A DNA stretch of 64,000 nt from Branchiostoma floridae (lineage: Eukaryota; Chordata; Leptocardii; Amphioxiformes; Branchiostomatidae). Below are positions 25,000-36,158 of the stretch, one piece after another. The notes under the pieces were generated by a model, which saw only the letters and a program-made list of their open reading frames with translations, had not been told where the DNA came from and searched no databases. Where the stretch lies: NCBI RefSeq assembly GCF_000003815.2, contig NC_049994.1, positions 12,714,662-12,778,661 on the forward strand, read 5' to 3'. The translations under genes were made by a program, and so were the position numbers. How positions within the stretch are numbered: the stretch's first letter is position 1; each line of letters begins with the position of its first letter.

Positions 25000-25230
25000 T
25001 TTTTACCAAAGTTTAAATCGTACAAAGCAGGTGCAAAATGAACCAAGGAATGCACAAAATATCGGAAAATTTTACTGACATCATAGAATGTTATTGTCAA
25101 TTCCAAGGTCAAAGAAGAAAGATGCGAAATAATGAAAACGAAAAAGCTTTTTTGTTTGGCATAGCATATTCTGTGTGTTATATCATTTTTCAGCCTTTGT
25201 GACCATCAGCTTCTATTCCTATTGAAGGCA
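25000..25230. repeat. Copy of the inner part of the foldback element
   Basis: Shares CAATTCCAAGGTCAAA, TACAAAGCAG and a following A-rich stretch with 17935-18250 in the same order and orientation. A weaker match joins 23445-23510 to 16720-16790, so 23.4-25.2 kb may be a second, diverged element. Confidence 0.55.
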
Positions 25231-26108
25231 ATTGGGGGGGGGGGCTTTTTTTTATTTGTACGCTCGTGTCAATTCGTGTCATCCTCCCAGAGGATGTTAT
25301 CTATATAATCAAATCAACGGGGCATAACGTACTACCATATTTCTAGACTTTTTCTTCTGAATCTAGATTGTTAGCCGTGTAAAAATCTTGCAGAGCTTTT
25401 GTCAGGATTCCAAGTTCATCCGCGTAGGTTTTTGCATCCCGAATCATCGCCTTTTCATCTCCTGACGCCACTTTCATTACGAAGTCGTGGTAGTACGGAA
25501 CCGAGATGATCAAAGAAAGGTACCATGCGACGGCAGGCATCTAGGAACGGCTTGGTAGGGATGTCACCGTTTCCTGTCAGTTTGACACCTTTAAAACCAG
25601 ACAGGAGCGTCTCGATTTCCGTTTGAACACCGCGAGTTTCTGTAGGGAGAAAGCAAAGAATACAATGCATTAAACTTTATTACCTTCGCCAGAATGGCAA
25701 GGTTATGCTTTGTGTCTTGTGTCTCTATATGTAGGTCAACAGCATATAACTAGAGTACCTGTGGATGGGCATTCCTGATATTTGGTATTTAAGTAGCAGT
25801 TACAGAGACGAAGGTCCTGTTCGAAAAATGGTTCACCTGGCATTTTCCGCCGGCACTGCAGCGAGGAGAGTGTGTGTGTCTGTTTGTTTGCGGACAGCAT
25901 AACTCAAATTTTCCACCGCTATGATTTACGTACTTTCAATTTTAGGAGGTGCTCTGGTAATACATGTTAAAAAGTCTTTGCACTCTCCATAATAAGCCTT
26001 GATTATTTGGCGAAGGTATGTGTTTCGTGGAACTCGCTAGTTGTTGTTGCTATTTGGTGGGCCGACTACTCTCTCTTCGCAGCCAGGGGCTAGATTGCGA
26101 GATAGATT

Positions 26109-26289
26109 AATCTCCAAGCAGATCTTGTCACCAGGCATAAGACAGTACTGAGTATCATAAGCTGGGGAAGGAGTTTAGCCGACAGTGGAGTAAATTGGCC
26201 ACGCGAAGTTCAATTTACTCCTTTGCCAGCTAAACTCCTTCCTCAGCTTATGATACTGTCTTATGCCACGCAACATCTGCTTGGAGATT
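26109..26289. mobile_element. Hairpin MITE family B, copy 1
   Basis: Termini TCTCCAAGCAGATC and its complement ATCTGCTTGGAGA. The arms contain CATAAGACAGTA and AGGAGTTTAGC with their complements. Lies in intron 2 of the GLTP-like gene. Confidence 0.85.
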
Positions 26290-26957
26290 AGGGATAGATC
26301 CCAAGAGTCTGGAGTCTGGAGCGGCTGCCATTCGGCGCTAGCTTAATAGGTGACCTCAATACTGCAGTAATTGACCCAGGTGCGGCCATGCATAGGACTG
26401 TAAGTTTTGATCCACTCACATTAGGATTATAGGAAGAATCCCTACTCTTTTCGATAAGTGTGGTAAGTGTATATTAATGCAATAATGTGAAAGATGAAAT
26501 ATTGAATGACAGAAATAATGGAAACGTAAGAATACTAGTGGTTTCTTGCGTCGAAGTTTTTTTTTCCATTCAATATTCGATTTTACAGTTCCTGCCACAT
26601 GGCCAATTATATGCATTCTACCATTCTACCGAACGTAAACATGTACCAACCTAACTCAACCAGTTCCCGTTGACTGTGCAGTTTGTTGTTCTCCAGTTCA
26701 TCTGCAGTCCGGAACGCAGAGTCGTCATCAGAGAGAGCCATGTCATCGGCCCACTGCTCTTCGCGAGTATCTGTAGAAATAAAGAATAAAGGAATTTTCT
26801 AATAAAGATGAACTGTAATTTCTATTTTTTGGGAAGTAAGGCTTTATTTAAAATGACTTCCACAAATACAGATGAAATTTCAACTTAACAAGTGAGGCAT
26901 TGTTGCTATGGCTACAAAACTGCACGTTATATGAATTATGTGCGTCACCCTATAGGC

Positions 26958-27072
26958 TAGCCTGAGTACCATCCTTCGTAGTAACCGCTGGCTCAATCCT
27001 TTTGCTCGCTGGCCACGCGAAAGGATTGAACCCGCGGTCACTACCGTAGTACGCAGGATGGTACTCAGTCTA
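26958..27072. mobile_element. Hairpin element with GAGTACCATCC arms
   Basis: Left arm CTGAGTACCATCCTTCGTAG pairs with right arm ending GCAGGATGGTACTCAG. The inner part CTCAATCCTTTTGC pairs with GCGAAAGGATTGAA. Foldback MITE in intron 1 of the GLTP-like gene. Confidence 0.8.
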
Positions 27073-28915
27073 CATTTCGACATTTCCGGACAGGCGCAGG
27101 TGACCCACTTTCAGCCTGATTAGGTATCCTTGGCCAAAGTGCCTGTAGAAATGTTTTATTGGGATATGTTTGGATTTTGGAGGTGCATATTACAGGTAAG
27201 GGCTGTAACCTCTATATATCGTTGAAGAAATCGATTTTTAGCGATATTTGTGGTTGCAGTAGGCTTTAGACGTTAGGTGTTTTGGTGTTGTTTACAGGCA
27301 GTGAGAAGGGGTCAAAAGGTCACCACCTATGTTTTGTTGGCGTGTAACATGATTCCGCCGTACTTTTTACCTTCATGAAATGTCATGGAATGGAGGTTAT
27401 ATTTTCTGTTATGTGTCTCTGTCTGTGTAGATGATTACTCGAGAACGGCTGGATGGATTGGTTTCATACTTGCTGTGTTGGTGGGGTGTGATGAAAGCTC
27501 GAATCAATGAGATTTTGGGAGCCGTATCTGTCGTTATAATCGATGTAACAATATCAGAAATCACCCCTATATTTGAGATATATTGGTACAGGCATCGTGC
27601 TTTATGTGTTTGTTAATGGGCTTAGCTCCAAGCAGATGGTGAGGTGACAGCTGTTTGGGGAACCCCGAGTTTTTTAAATATGATAATTAGTTTTATTTAT
27701 GTCTGCTTAGGATATCATGGAGATGTGAAGCGTAAGTATAATTGTAAGAAGTTGAGGTACATTTAACGATAATGCTAAACAGGTATGCATGTCTCACATA
27801 CTGTACTGCTGATTTGAGTGACATGGTGATTAAAATGCCATTAGGTCCTCTCATCTGGGTTGGGTGTCAGAAGTTTTATGGGCGAAACAGATGTTCTGAT
27901 TTTGTTACGATAAGGGACAGTTGTTAGTTGTCTCTTTCGTAGCCAATGGTACTTGTTTTTTAGCAGACGGGGTTGGCGCCAAGTATTCATCTTACAGTTG
28001 GTTTGGGCTGTCAGAGGAAAGTGTGCATCTCATTTTTGTACCGTGTGAACAGCTGATGTTATGACATATTGGTGGAAAATCAAATCACCATCTGACTAAA
28101 GTTCGCCACATCCCTTCTTCTTTCTGAGTTTCCCAACTTCCTCCCACCACACCGCTCTGAGGCACATAGTCGAACCTCAATAATGCTGACAACCTTAGAC
28201 AGTTTAAATGCCAAGCATCAAGCTTAAGGAACACCACGCTACCATATGACGTCGACCTCTTAAACGCACATTACACAATTAAGTGTCACATTTTGATAAT
28301 TACTAATCAGATGGACATCCTCTGTGTCATTAAATAAATACACCACTACTTTCCCATAACATTTATATTATATAACCATTACTCTCAAATACAACCGACT
28401 ATAAACATACATACCATCCACAAAAAAGCAATAAATATTTCATGGAGGTATGAGGTCCCCGAACTCTAGTTCCTTTTCTTTTTGTCGTCAAATTAATCTT
28501 TAGAGGGCGGACAACCTTGCCAATGTGAGTTTTTTATGTTCTTAAACTCATGTAGTGATTTTTGACAGCCTCTTTCTCCCATGATTCCCATTGTTATTAA
28601 AGAATAGGCAGTGTAAATATCGCAATGTGGCCTACAGGTAGTCTATCTACGAAACAAAACTTATGAATTTTCGTTTTCATCTAAACTTTGAAACGAAAGT
28701 TGTCCCGTAGTTCCATAAAAAAGCCGCTAGGGAGCCAAAATGTACAGCACTACACCAAGAGCTGCCTAACACTCGCAAGCGTTCCGCTGCATTGCCTTAC
28801 AAATCGACTAAGGGCGCAGTTATCTCCCCAGGCAATTCTTACCTGTGTCATTCACTAGACCCGAAAACCTGGTTGGTTGGTTGTTTATGTCTATGATGCA
28901 GGGGTAATCAGTCAT

Positions 28916-30537
28916 TTTCGCTCCACCATACCGTGGGTATGATACGGAGTGAAAATAATGTTTTCGACACCTTTTTTCTTCTTCTTTGTCTTCTTCTCCT
29001 GTCACAATTGAAAAAAAAGTGGCCCAGCCGGACAGATTACGGACAGTTTTTGTCAATTAGGGGCAAATACACGGCTGGAGTGATATTTTTGGGAAACCGG
29101 GCCCTGGATTAATTCTAAGTCGAGGATAAAATCCGTGAGAACCTTTAGAAGGGGCCCCTCGGTATCCGGCGGACCACCGGGGCAAATTTATGGCTTCTGG
29201 CCCCGGCCGGGGCTAGACCCCCTACGAGCACCGGTACAAATGTGGTCAAAGACGTCTATTGTTGAACCTTCTCCATCTTTACTGCACCACTGTCAGGCAG
29301 GATATTTTATAGCTGTATCCTAGATACCGCTAGAGAGCCTCGTTGAAAGTACACAATTTGCTGACATATTTTATTTTGTTTCCCCCCGGCTCGCCACCTA
29401 CGCCACGATGAGGGCAGCGAGGACGAAAGCACGGTTGATCATAGTTGGCCAATGTCGTTATTCCTGATATTCTCATCTTTAAAAACACGCTAGTGAGATA
29501 CAGAGAGAAGAGGGTCTGCATGGAGGGTCCTGACAACGCTTTACGCTAAATTCGGGACGGTCGACAACGCTTTACGTTAAATTCACGAAGGCCGGCAACG
29601 TTTTACGCTAAATTCAGAAAGGCTGACAACGGTTTACGCTATTTAAAGATGTTGCCCAATTTTCCTGTCAAGTGTAAAGATGAACCACATACTAGAGTCG
29701 GCCTGAATGTTCTGTCTTGCTGTTTCTGTTATTGACTCAAATACAAATCAACGAGTAGATACATGTAGGTGTTGTTATGAACACACATAAGCCTACACAG
29801 GCTTTGACTCATTCTCAGGCATTCGGATGTAGGGATTAGGAGTGACCAAGTTAAGCCGGACAAGAAAATCCGGATACATAAAGAACGCTAAGTTACAAAT
29901 GCCGAATTGGTGTTACCGATTTAAACGTTCTGTAGAGTACGAAACCACTACAATGCAAACAAATAGTGAAGATAAACGTTTGACTGCAGTTTTACCTGTC
30001 AATGCCGAGAACAGCCCGTGTAGATTTAGATGGTCTGGTATGTAGGGAGTAGGACTCGGAGCTGCCTTTATGCCTAAAAACTGGTTAGACCGGTGATTAT
30101 GAATCACGAATGAACAGACTGAAGGAGATAACAGCCTTTTGCATATGTAACTATAGTAGTCTGTCCGTAATTAGATGGGAATTTTCAGCAGCTTAACGTA
30201 TCTGGATAGTACTCGTGTTGAACGTTTTCATGTCACACAGTGACGTTACACAGGCCACCAGAAAGTTAAACCCGAAATGATAGGCATCTTTTGATTTATG
30301 ATATTGAGAAAACTGTCACTGCAAGTGACCACCCGATGTACAGTTCAGTGTTTTGTGCAAGTAAATTACCAGTATTTGGTCACGGGGGGCACGACAATTT
30401 TGGGCAATTTTATGTAACATGGTGTAACTGATACTGTAAGCGACTGGACCCACAAATTTCGGCAACTAAGGCGTGGCCAAAATTTTGCAGGTCAAGCTTA
30501 TCTCGCTAGGTGACTTTCTTCAACACAACCACTGATA
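28916..30537. other. Intergenic region upstream of MRPL45
   Basis: Between the divergent starts of the GLTP-like gene (-) and MRPL45 (+). Apart from the tandem repeat at 29525 and a GGCCCCGGCCGGGGC palindrome near 29200, nothing gene-like was found. Confidence 0.5.
29525..29645. repeat. Tandem repeat, about 32-bp unit, four copies
   Basis: Copies of GACAACGCTTTACGCTAAAT with a variable spacer. A single related unit (CAACAATGCCTTACGCTGAA) occurs near 62670. Confidence 0.8.
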
Positions 30538-30550
30538 CAAACATGGCGGC
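30538..30550 (+). promoter_or_regulatory. YY1-like element at MRPL45 start codon
   Basis: AACATGGCGGCG overlaps the start codon and matches the YY1 consensus (AAnATGGCGGC), often found at starts of TATA-less housekeeping genes. Confidence 0.45.
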
Positions 30551-33500
30551 GCCCACGTTTTTCTCAGCAATCGTAAGGACACGAAGATGTCCTCATTTCC
30601 AGGTAATTTATAGCTCTGCAAAATTCAATGCTTGTGTGGGAATATTTATTACGTGTCCACATGACGATGTCGTGTTTGTTTGGTGTCGCCATCGCTTTGA
30701 AAAGTGTAGATCCACAGTGCAAATTATGTTACGTTGTTTTAGTTTCTGGATGGGGAGGGGGGCATCATATAATAATAATGTCATGTACGATTTCAACCGG
30801 GATTTTAAGTAGAGTAGAGTAGAGACGACGAAAAAAACTAACATAAACAACTTAGAATAGAACGAAAGTACTTTTTTGGTTAGGCGGGGGTCGATCTAAA
30901 ATAGCAACAAGTTCAATTATTTCCAAGATATCAGCCAAGACAAGTTTTTAACTTTACATCGCCCCTCAAAATTTCAAATTGGTTTTGTAAATCCGTGTCA
31001 GACACATTGTATTCAGCCACAGGCTGAGCGTACTTAATTTGAATTAAAGAGTACTTGGGGAGTTCAGCACAATACAGAATTTGCTTTTTGATGCGCCAGT
31101 GGGTAACTTTATCATATATGAACTAGCATATGTGTTTTACCTCCTTGCTTCGATTGATATCTGTCAGAAAATAACACTCATGTGGATTTAAGGACACTTT
31201 TAAGGAGTTCAAGACGAGCAGTTTCAACTGGAGCGAGACTCCTGCCTAACCGAAGAACTCTACTCTACTCTCTACTCTTTAACCCCACTGTTATCATTCA
31301 TCCATGAACCTGCAGGGTCTCCAGGCCGTGCTCCGCCCACATATCCCAGCAGCCCCCACCACGTGCATGGTGGTCCGCACCAAGAAGCGGATGTTCATCC
31401 CGAAACAGGCGCGGCGCGAGAAACAGTTCCAGGAGGACCCGGTCGCAGCCATGAAGTCGCAAGGGATCATCCCTGACGAGAAACTGGACAGACAAGTCAA
31501 CATCTCCTGCACACGTCAGTAAAGTTCCTGAGAACAGTATACAGTAGAAGGCAGATAACGGATTATCGCACACTTCTGATAATTCCACGAAATCACAAAG
31601 TCCCGTGGTGGTGGGGTCCAGCTTCGCTTTGTTGCAACATTCGGATACGAAATGCGCTGGCGAATTGGGTGTGCAATTAAGCGGCTTCTACTGAACTGGA
31701 AACCCAGTTAACCTAAAGGGGACATGATTTTGCAGTTGGTTAGAATGTGTTGTAAGTTTGTGGTTAAAGCAACTGTAGTAGTGGTTGTAATGCAATGGAA
31801 GATGCCACAAGTTGGAGGTTCATTTATTTTCATGGGGACTGTAAGGAAAGGGGGTTTTCCTTGTGTTTTAATAAAACAGAATTGTTTCAACCCCAAAATT
31901 AAGCTTTTATTTTAGGGTTTCAATAAAGGGAAGCAATTCTGTAGTACTGTGACTATCTATATGTATAAGTCAAACTCAAAAGCTGAAACTTAATCAAAGT
32001 CAAAGTCATTTGTGTCCTTTACATAATTGTACATCTAGCTGTGAATAAGGTATTTATTGACATAGTCTGATTGTAACAATCCTTCCTCCCTCCAGCGGAA
32101 GTGATGGATCCCTACATCCCACCTGAAGGAGACGGCAGGCAGTCGGTCCTGTCGAAGGAAGGAGCTGTACAGCGTCTTAGTTCTGCCAAGGCTCTCGCCA
32201 CCTCCCAACTCAGGTATAGCGTCTTAGCTCAGCCAAGGCTCTCGCCACCTCGCAACTCAGGTTAGACACATGCACCTACTGGAAATGCAGGCTGAATAAA
32301 AGTTAACCAGAGCTATGTGGCTCCAGATGTCTTACTGGGGGACTATGGTGCGATAGATGTCGGTTAGCTGAGGAATGAGTCCACTCTACTATATACCTAC
32401 TGTAAATGCAGATATGTTTGCTTTGGTTTTATGTTCACTGTTTTCACGGTGACTGCAAATTCAGAACCATGACAAAACTTTTTGTTGTCTTCTCCCCACC
32501 TACCCATACCATGTGTAGCACCTTTGCCCAGTTGCAAGATATTGCCTATGCTATCAGATGCATGATAACTGGTACCACTGTGTCAGTTTGTTGCAGCTTT
32601 TCTTTCAACATGATCAACCAAGTTACTAACTTTCTTTCTTTCTTGAACCTTCCACTCTCAGCATCAGGAAAATTAAGGAGTTTGACAAGGAGTTCAGCAC
32701 TAAGACATTCGCAGGGACTGCTCAAGAGATCTACAAAGAAGCAAACAACTGTTTAGCTAAGTATGTGCTACTGCCACTCCCTGGTTAAGTTATCATTGTC
32801 CAGGTTCCTTGACAGACAGAAAAGTTAGGAAATTCTGGAATTGTTTTCATGAAAAAAATGTTTCTGGCATACCTACAGTACCTTATCCATTTTGTTTTCT
32901 TATCAAGTTACTTATAGTTCAGACTTCCAGGTACTTGCCACACAATTGTAACTACCCCATATGAATAGATATGATTATTTAGCATAACAATTCCTGTCTG
33001 TATTTATAGTCTGACTTTGATTGAAAAAAAGGTTATAAAACAACCTTTACATGGACTTTTTTCTTACTTCCAGTTTCAACACCAGAAACAGACATCGCCT
33101 GCATCAGCTGGTCACAGAGAAGTGCTACCCTGTAAGTCTCACTCCTGTGTCTTAAAAGACAATATGGACTTTTTCTTGAAGCCTAAGACAAGAGTATAAC
33201 TTGATAATGATTTTTCATCACAATAAGATCTTTTTTCTAACATCTGGAATCGTCCAAATTTTGGTCAAGGGTGTTGATTGGACCCCAGACAGGAGCGAAT
33301 TAAAGAGTGGGTTCAAGCACTCTTTTGAACTGGCGTTCCAACACCCAAAACGCCCTCCACACGCTTGCGGGAGGGCCTGTTGTAATTGAACAAGTGCTCT
33401 AGAACCCATTCCTTAATTTGCTCATTAACTGACGTCTTGAACATTGCATAACTTTCATCTATTGTTACTTTATTAGCATAATTCCACTACTAGTATATCG

Positions 33501-35191
33501 CTGCTTGTCTTATACTGTCTAACGTTACCCAAGTTTGCCATACATTGTACCCGTTCTACAAATGTTGTGCAAAAACTTTGACTGACTGACCACCAAAAGG
33601 TTTGAGTGTACAGTACCCCAGACAGGTGGCACCCAGGCAAGGGTGAGTATGGGAGCTCCAGTCTAAATAGGCTGATACTCAGGTAGGGTACATTACAGAA
33701 TATGTCTGTTTTGTTCCACAGGACATGGTACGGGGTTTTAAGTTCCGAACCATCCGCTGGACGTTCCAGGAGTCCGTGGAGCCCCCAAAGGTCGTCCATG
33801 TACGCCACAACGACCTCATCTCCAAGGGCAACGTGTACGGGCAGGTCACGGTCAGGATGCACACCAGACAGGTCAGAGATCAAGTTACTGGTATAGATGG
33901 ATAAGATAGAGGAACGATACAGGACTCAAAATAACACTTGGAAGTTAGTGTAGGTAAAATTGGAACTGTGCGGGTACATGTGTATTTCTGAAGCCTAAAC
34001 TGACCTGTACCAAACCTGCACTGGCCTATGCTGTAGGTATTTGTTTCTTCCAAACTTGCCTTACCTGTTCTCAGTTGCATTCGAAATCTTGCTGTGTAAC
34101 AGACTTAAGAAACACCTTAAAGACATTGTTTTTTATGTTGTTGAGTGATCATGAAGCAATCCAAAAATCTCATGAGTAGTTCGAGCAAACCTCATCATTG
34201 ACAAAGAAGAGTATGTTGTATGTTTTCTTGTGTTTCAAATCATCCATCAAGGAGAGTTGATATTACAGGAGAGATTGATTTGTACCTAATAGATAAAACT
34301 TAAGACTGTGACATTATCTCTTTTTTTTGCATTTCTGTACTACAGACGTTGGCCATCTACGACAGGTTTGGTCGGCTGGAGTTTGGAGACGAGAATCTGG
34401 TGAAGGACGTCCTAGAGTACGTCGTGTTTGAGCGCCACCTGGTCAACCCCTACAGCTCGTGGCGCATGCACACCAAGATTGTCCCATCGTGGGCTCCTCC
34501 TAAGGAACCTGTCATTAGGTTTGTACTTGATTCTTTTTCCTGTTATAGTATCAAGTAAGGGTGGGTACCAGTACAGTGTACTTGGGACAAAACTGTTTTT
34601 TCTTGTTGGACTGGTAAAAATAGAATGGACCTGAAAAAATCAGTGGACCAAATGTTGGACCGAGTCAAAAATCAATGTTTTGGGGCTGTCAGATCCTAGA
34701 AAAGAACAAGAGCAAAGTAGAAGAGTGTTACCAGGCTTCTACAGTCAAATTTGGTCTAAAACAGATCAAGGCAGTTATGTTGTTTACATGAATATCTTTA
34801 AAACACAAATAGAGGTGGATACTCCACCAAACCTTTGTAGTAAAATGGAACATTGTTTTGAGTATTGCCCATTCATAAGTTTTCACAGATAGTTAGGTCC
34901 AGGTTCAGGTCCAGATCAGGACCTGATTCTCTGGACCTGAACCGTACCAGTACCTGAATTTTCTGTACTGGTACCCAGAACTATCTTGTCTTTCCCAGGA
35001 CCATGTTCATCCCTAAGAGTCAGAAGAACCCGTGGGACCGTGCCTGGGACAGTGAGGATCCAGTACCTACGCCTAGCGAAGAAGCTGTTCGGAAATTCGA
35101 GGAACTGAATGAAGAACTGAACAGGAAAACTGGCTACAACTACGCGCCGACCGAACCAAAGGAAACAAAGGAAGTCACAACGACAACATGA
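30543..35191 (+). CDS. MRPL45: Mitochondrial large-subunit ribosomal protein L45, 8 exons
   Basis: MRPL45 belongs to the large subunit of the mitochondrial ribosome and has a Tim44-like fold; in vertebrates it sits near the exit tunnel and contacts the inner membrane. Exons: 30543-30602, 31316-31514, 32096-32213, 32662-32760, 33074-33131, 33722-33871, 34346-34518, 34999-35191. All GT/AG borders are phase-compatible, giving 349 residues (human about 306). Recognised stretches are [70 protein letters not shown] and [16 protein letters not shown], the last being nearly as in vertebrates. The first about 30 residues are basic and hydroxylated, fitting a mitochondrial targeting peptide. The C terminus after VIRTMF is a longer, charged extension ending in TTTT. 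Exon 3's 3' end and the terminal exon are each partly duplicated nearby. Confidence 0.94.
32171..32264. repeat. 47-bp duplication spanning the exon 3 splice donor
   Basis: AGCGTCTTAG through AACTCAGGT occurs twice, offset by 47 bp (32171 and 32218). Both copies keep a CAG/GT donor (GTATAG and GTTAGA). The model uses the first, because the extra 47 bases would break the frame. Confidence 0.85.
33293..33423. repeat. Hairpin element in MRPL45 intron 5
   Basis: GAGCGAATTAAAGAGTGGGT on the left pairs with ACCCATTCCTTAATTTGCTC on the right. Inner TTCAAGCACT also pairs with AAGTGCT. Probable foldback MITE. Confidence 0.65.
34558..34977. mobile_element. MITE family A, copy 2 in MRPL45 intron 7
   Basis: Left end GGGTGGGTACCAGTAC and right end TTCTGTACTGGTACCCA match the copies at 22299 and 58224. 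The outermost CACCCCTAG bases are missing on the right. The element stops 21 bp before exon 8. Confidence 0.85.
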
Positions 35192-35480
35192 AGAGTGAAA
35201 GTTGTTTCAGCTCCGTGTAAACAGAGTTTATTGTACATTTTTCAAATGCACATATAGTTGCCAATATAACAACTATACCGAAGAAGCTGTTCGTAAATTC
35301 GAGGAACTGAACAAAGAACTGAACAGGAAAAGTGGCTACAACTACACGCCGACCGAACCAAAGGAAACAAAGGAAGTCACAACGACAACATGAAAAGTGA
35401 AAGTTGTTTTGAACAGCTCCTTCTTAACAGAAGTTTATTGTACAGAGTTCAATCCACATATAGTTGCCAATAAAACAAAA
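35076..35480 (+). repeat. Tandem duplication of MRPL45 terminal exon end and 3' UTR
   Basis: The last 37 codons plus stop and about 85 bases of UTR recur 202 bp downstream (second coding copy 35279-35393, 37 residues and stop). Codon differences include E to K, T to S and A to T. The second copy has no preceding ATG or clear splice acceptor, so it is read as UTR. Its poly(A) hexamer is intact while the first copy's is AATATA. Confidence 0.85.
35469..35474 (+). terminator. Poly(A) signal of MRPL45 (in duplicated segment)
   Basis: AATAAA in the second copy of the duplicated 3' end. The equivalent place in the first copy (about 35267) reads AATATA. Confidence 0.6.
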
Positions 35481-35904
35481 CGAAGTATTGAATCACAGTC
35501 AGAGTTGTGGAGTTAATTCTCATTTCCTGAACTGCAAGTATGCAATATCATATTTGACTTTACTTTATCTAAAAGTAGTAAAATGTAACCACAAGTCCAG
35601 ACAAAAAGTAATATTGTGAGCAAATTTGTATAGTGTTGCAAGTTTAAATTTTCTAAATGGCAGTAATGGTATGCAAAATATCAGATGGCCCTGTACAACC
35701 TGGAATATTGGCATTTTTTTAGGCTGTGTTCTGGCTAGACAAAATAAAGGCTTTTCATATGTTTCTTTGTCAATAAAAAATAGCTGCATACACGTAAGTG
35801 GTTAAAGTTCAAAAGCTATCTGTATCAACGACATGCACACTATGCACACTGTATCTGCAGTCTGTGAAAAGTCCTTTCATGGAAGCTCATCTATGTTGGT
35901 AGTA

Positions 35905-36150
35905 ATCATAGTACAATGATAAACTTTCTTCCAATGAAAGGGTATATGCAGATGAAATTTTCAATGACTACTGTCGCCTTCTTCAAGATCAATACTGATG
36001 ACCAATCACTTCAGAGTCTACAATCTGAAGTGATTGGTCGTCATTGATCCCGAAGAAGGTAACAGTGGTTGCCGAAACTTTGATATGTGTATTGGGTATG
36101 TGCACAGGGTATATGTGTTGGAAGAAAGTTTAGCACTGTACTATTTGAGA
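35905..36150. mobile_element. Long hairpin element between MRPL45 and GAL3ST
   Basis: Arms of about 110 bp meet at 36016-36021. Pairs include CTTCAGA with TCTGAAG at the tip, GACCAATCA with TGATTGGTC, and AAACTTTCTTCCAA at 35921 with TTGGAAGAAAGTTT ending 36131. The right arm ends about 10 bp from the GAL3ST stop codon, so it may be in that gene's 3' UTR. Confidence 0.8.
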
Positions 36151-36158
36151 AGTCCCTT

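Larger units (their letters stand above)
25343..28915 (-). pseudogene. GLTP-like lipid-transfer gene with internal break
   Basis: Three minus-strand exons join in phase: 28915-28843 (ATG, 24 codons), 26770-26651 and 25639 onward. They encode an acidic N-terminal region, then GDIPTKPFLDACRRMV followed by PFFDHLGS (about 89-112), which resembles the start of the glycolipid transfer protein fold. Immediately afterwards the good match moves to another frame: PYYHDFVMKVASGDE to a stop at 25343, resembling the C-terminal helices of the same fold. The roughly 100 residues normally between, with the lipid-headgroup Asp/Asn/Lys and Trp/His residues, are absent. As written, the in-frame protein stops at about 25455 after some 127 residues. 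This could be a pseudogene, an allele with a deletion, or an assembly error. Family assignment rests on short motifs only. Confidence 0.45.

Noticed and set aside
35202-35393. Separate small gene copying the MRPL45 C terminus
   Set aside because: The in-frame ATG lies in the former UTR and there is no clear acceptor. It is best explained as a tandem duplication of the gene's end.
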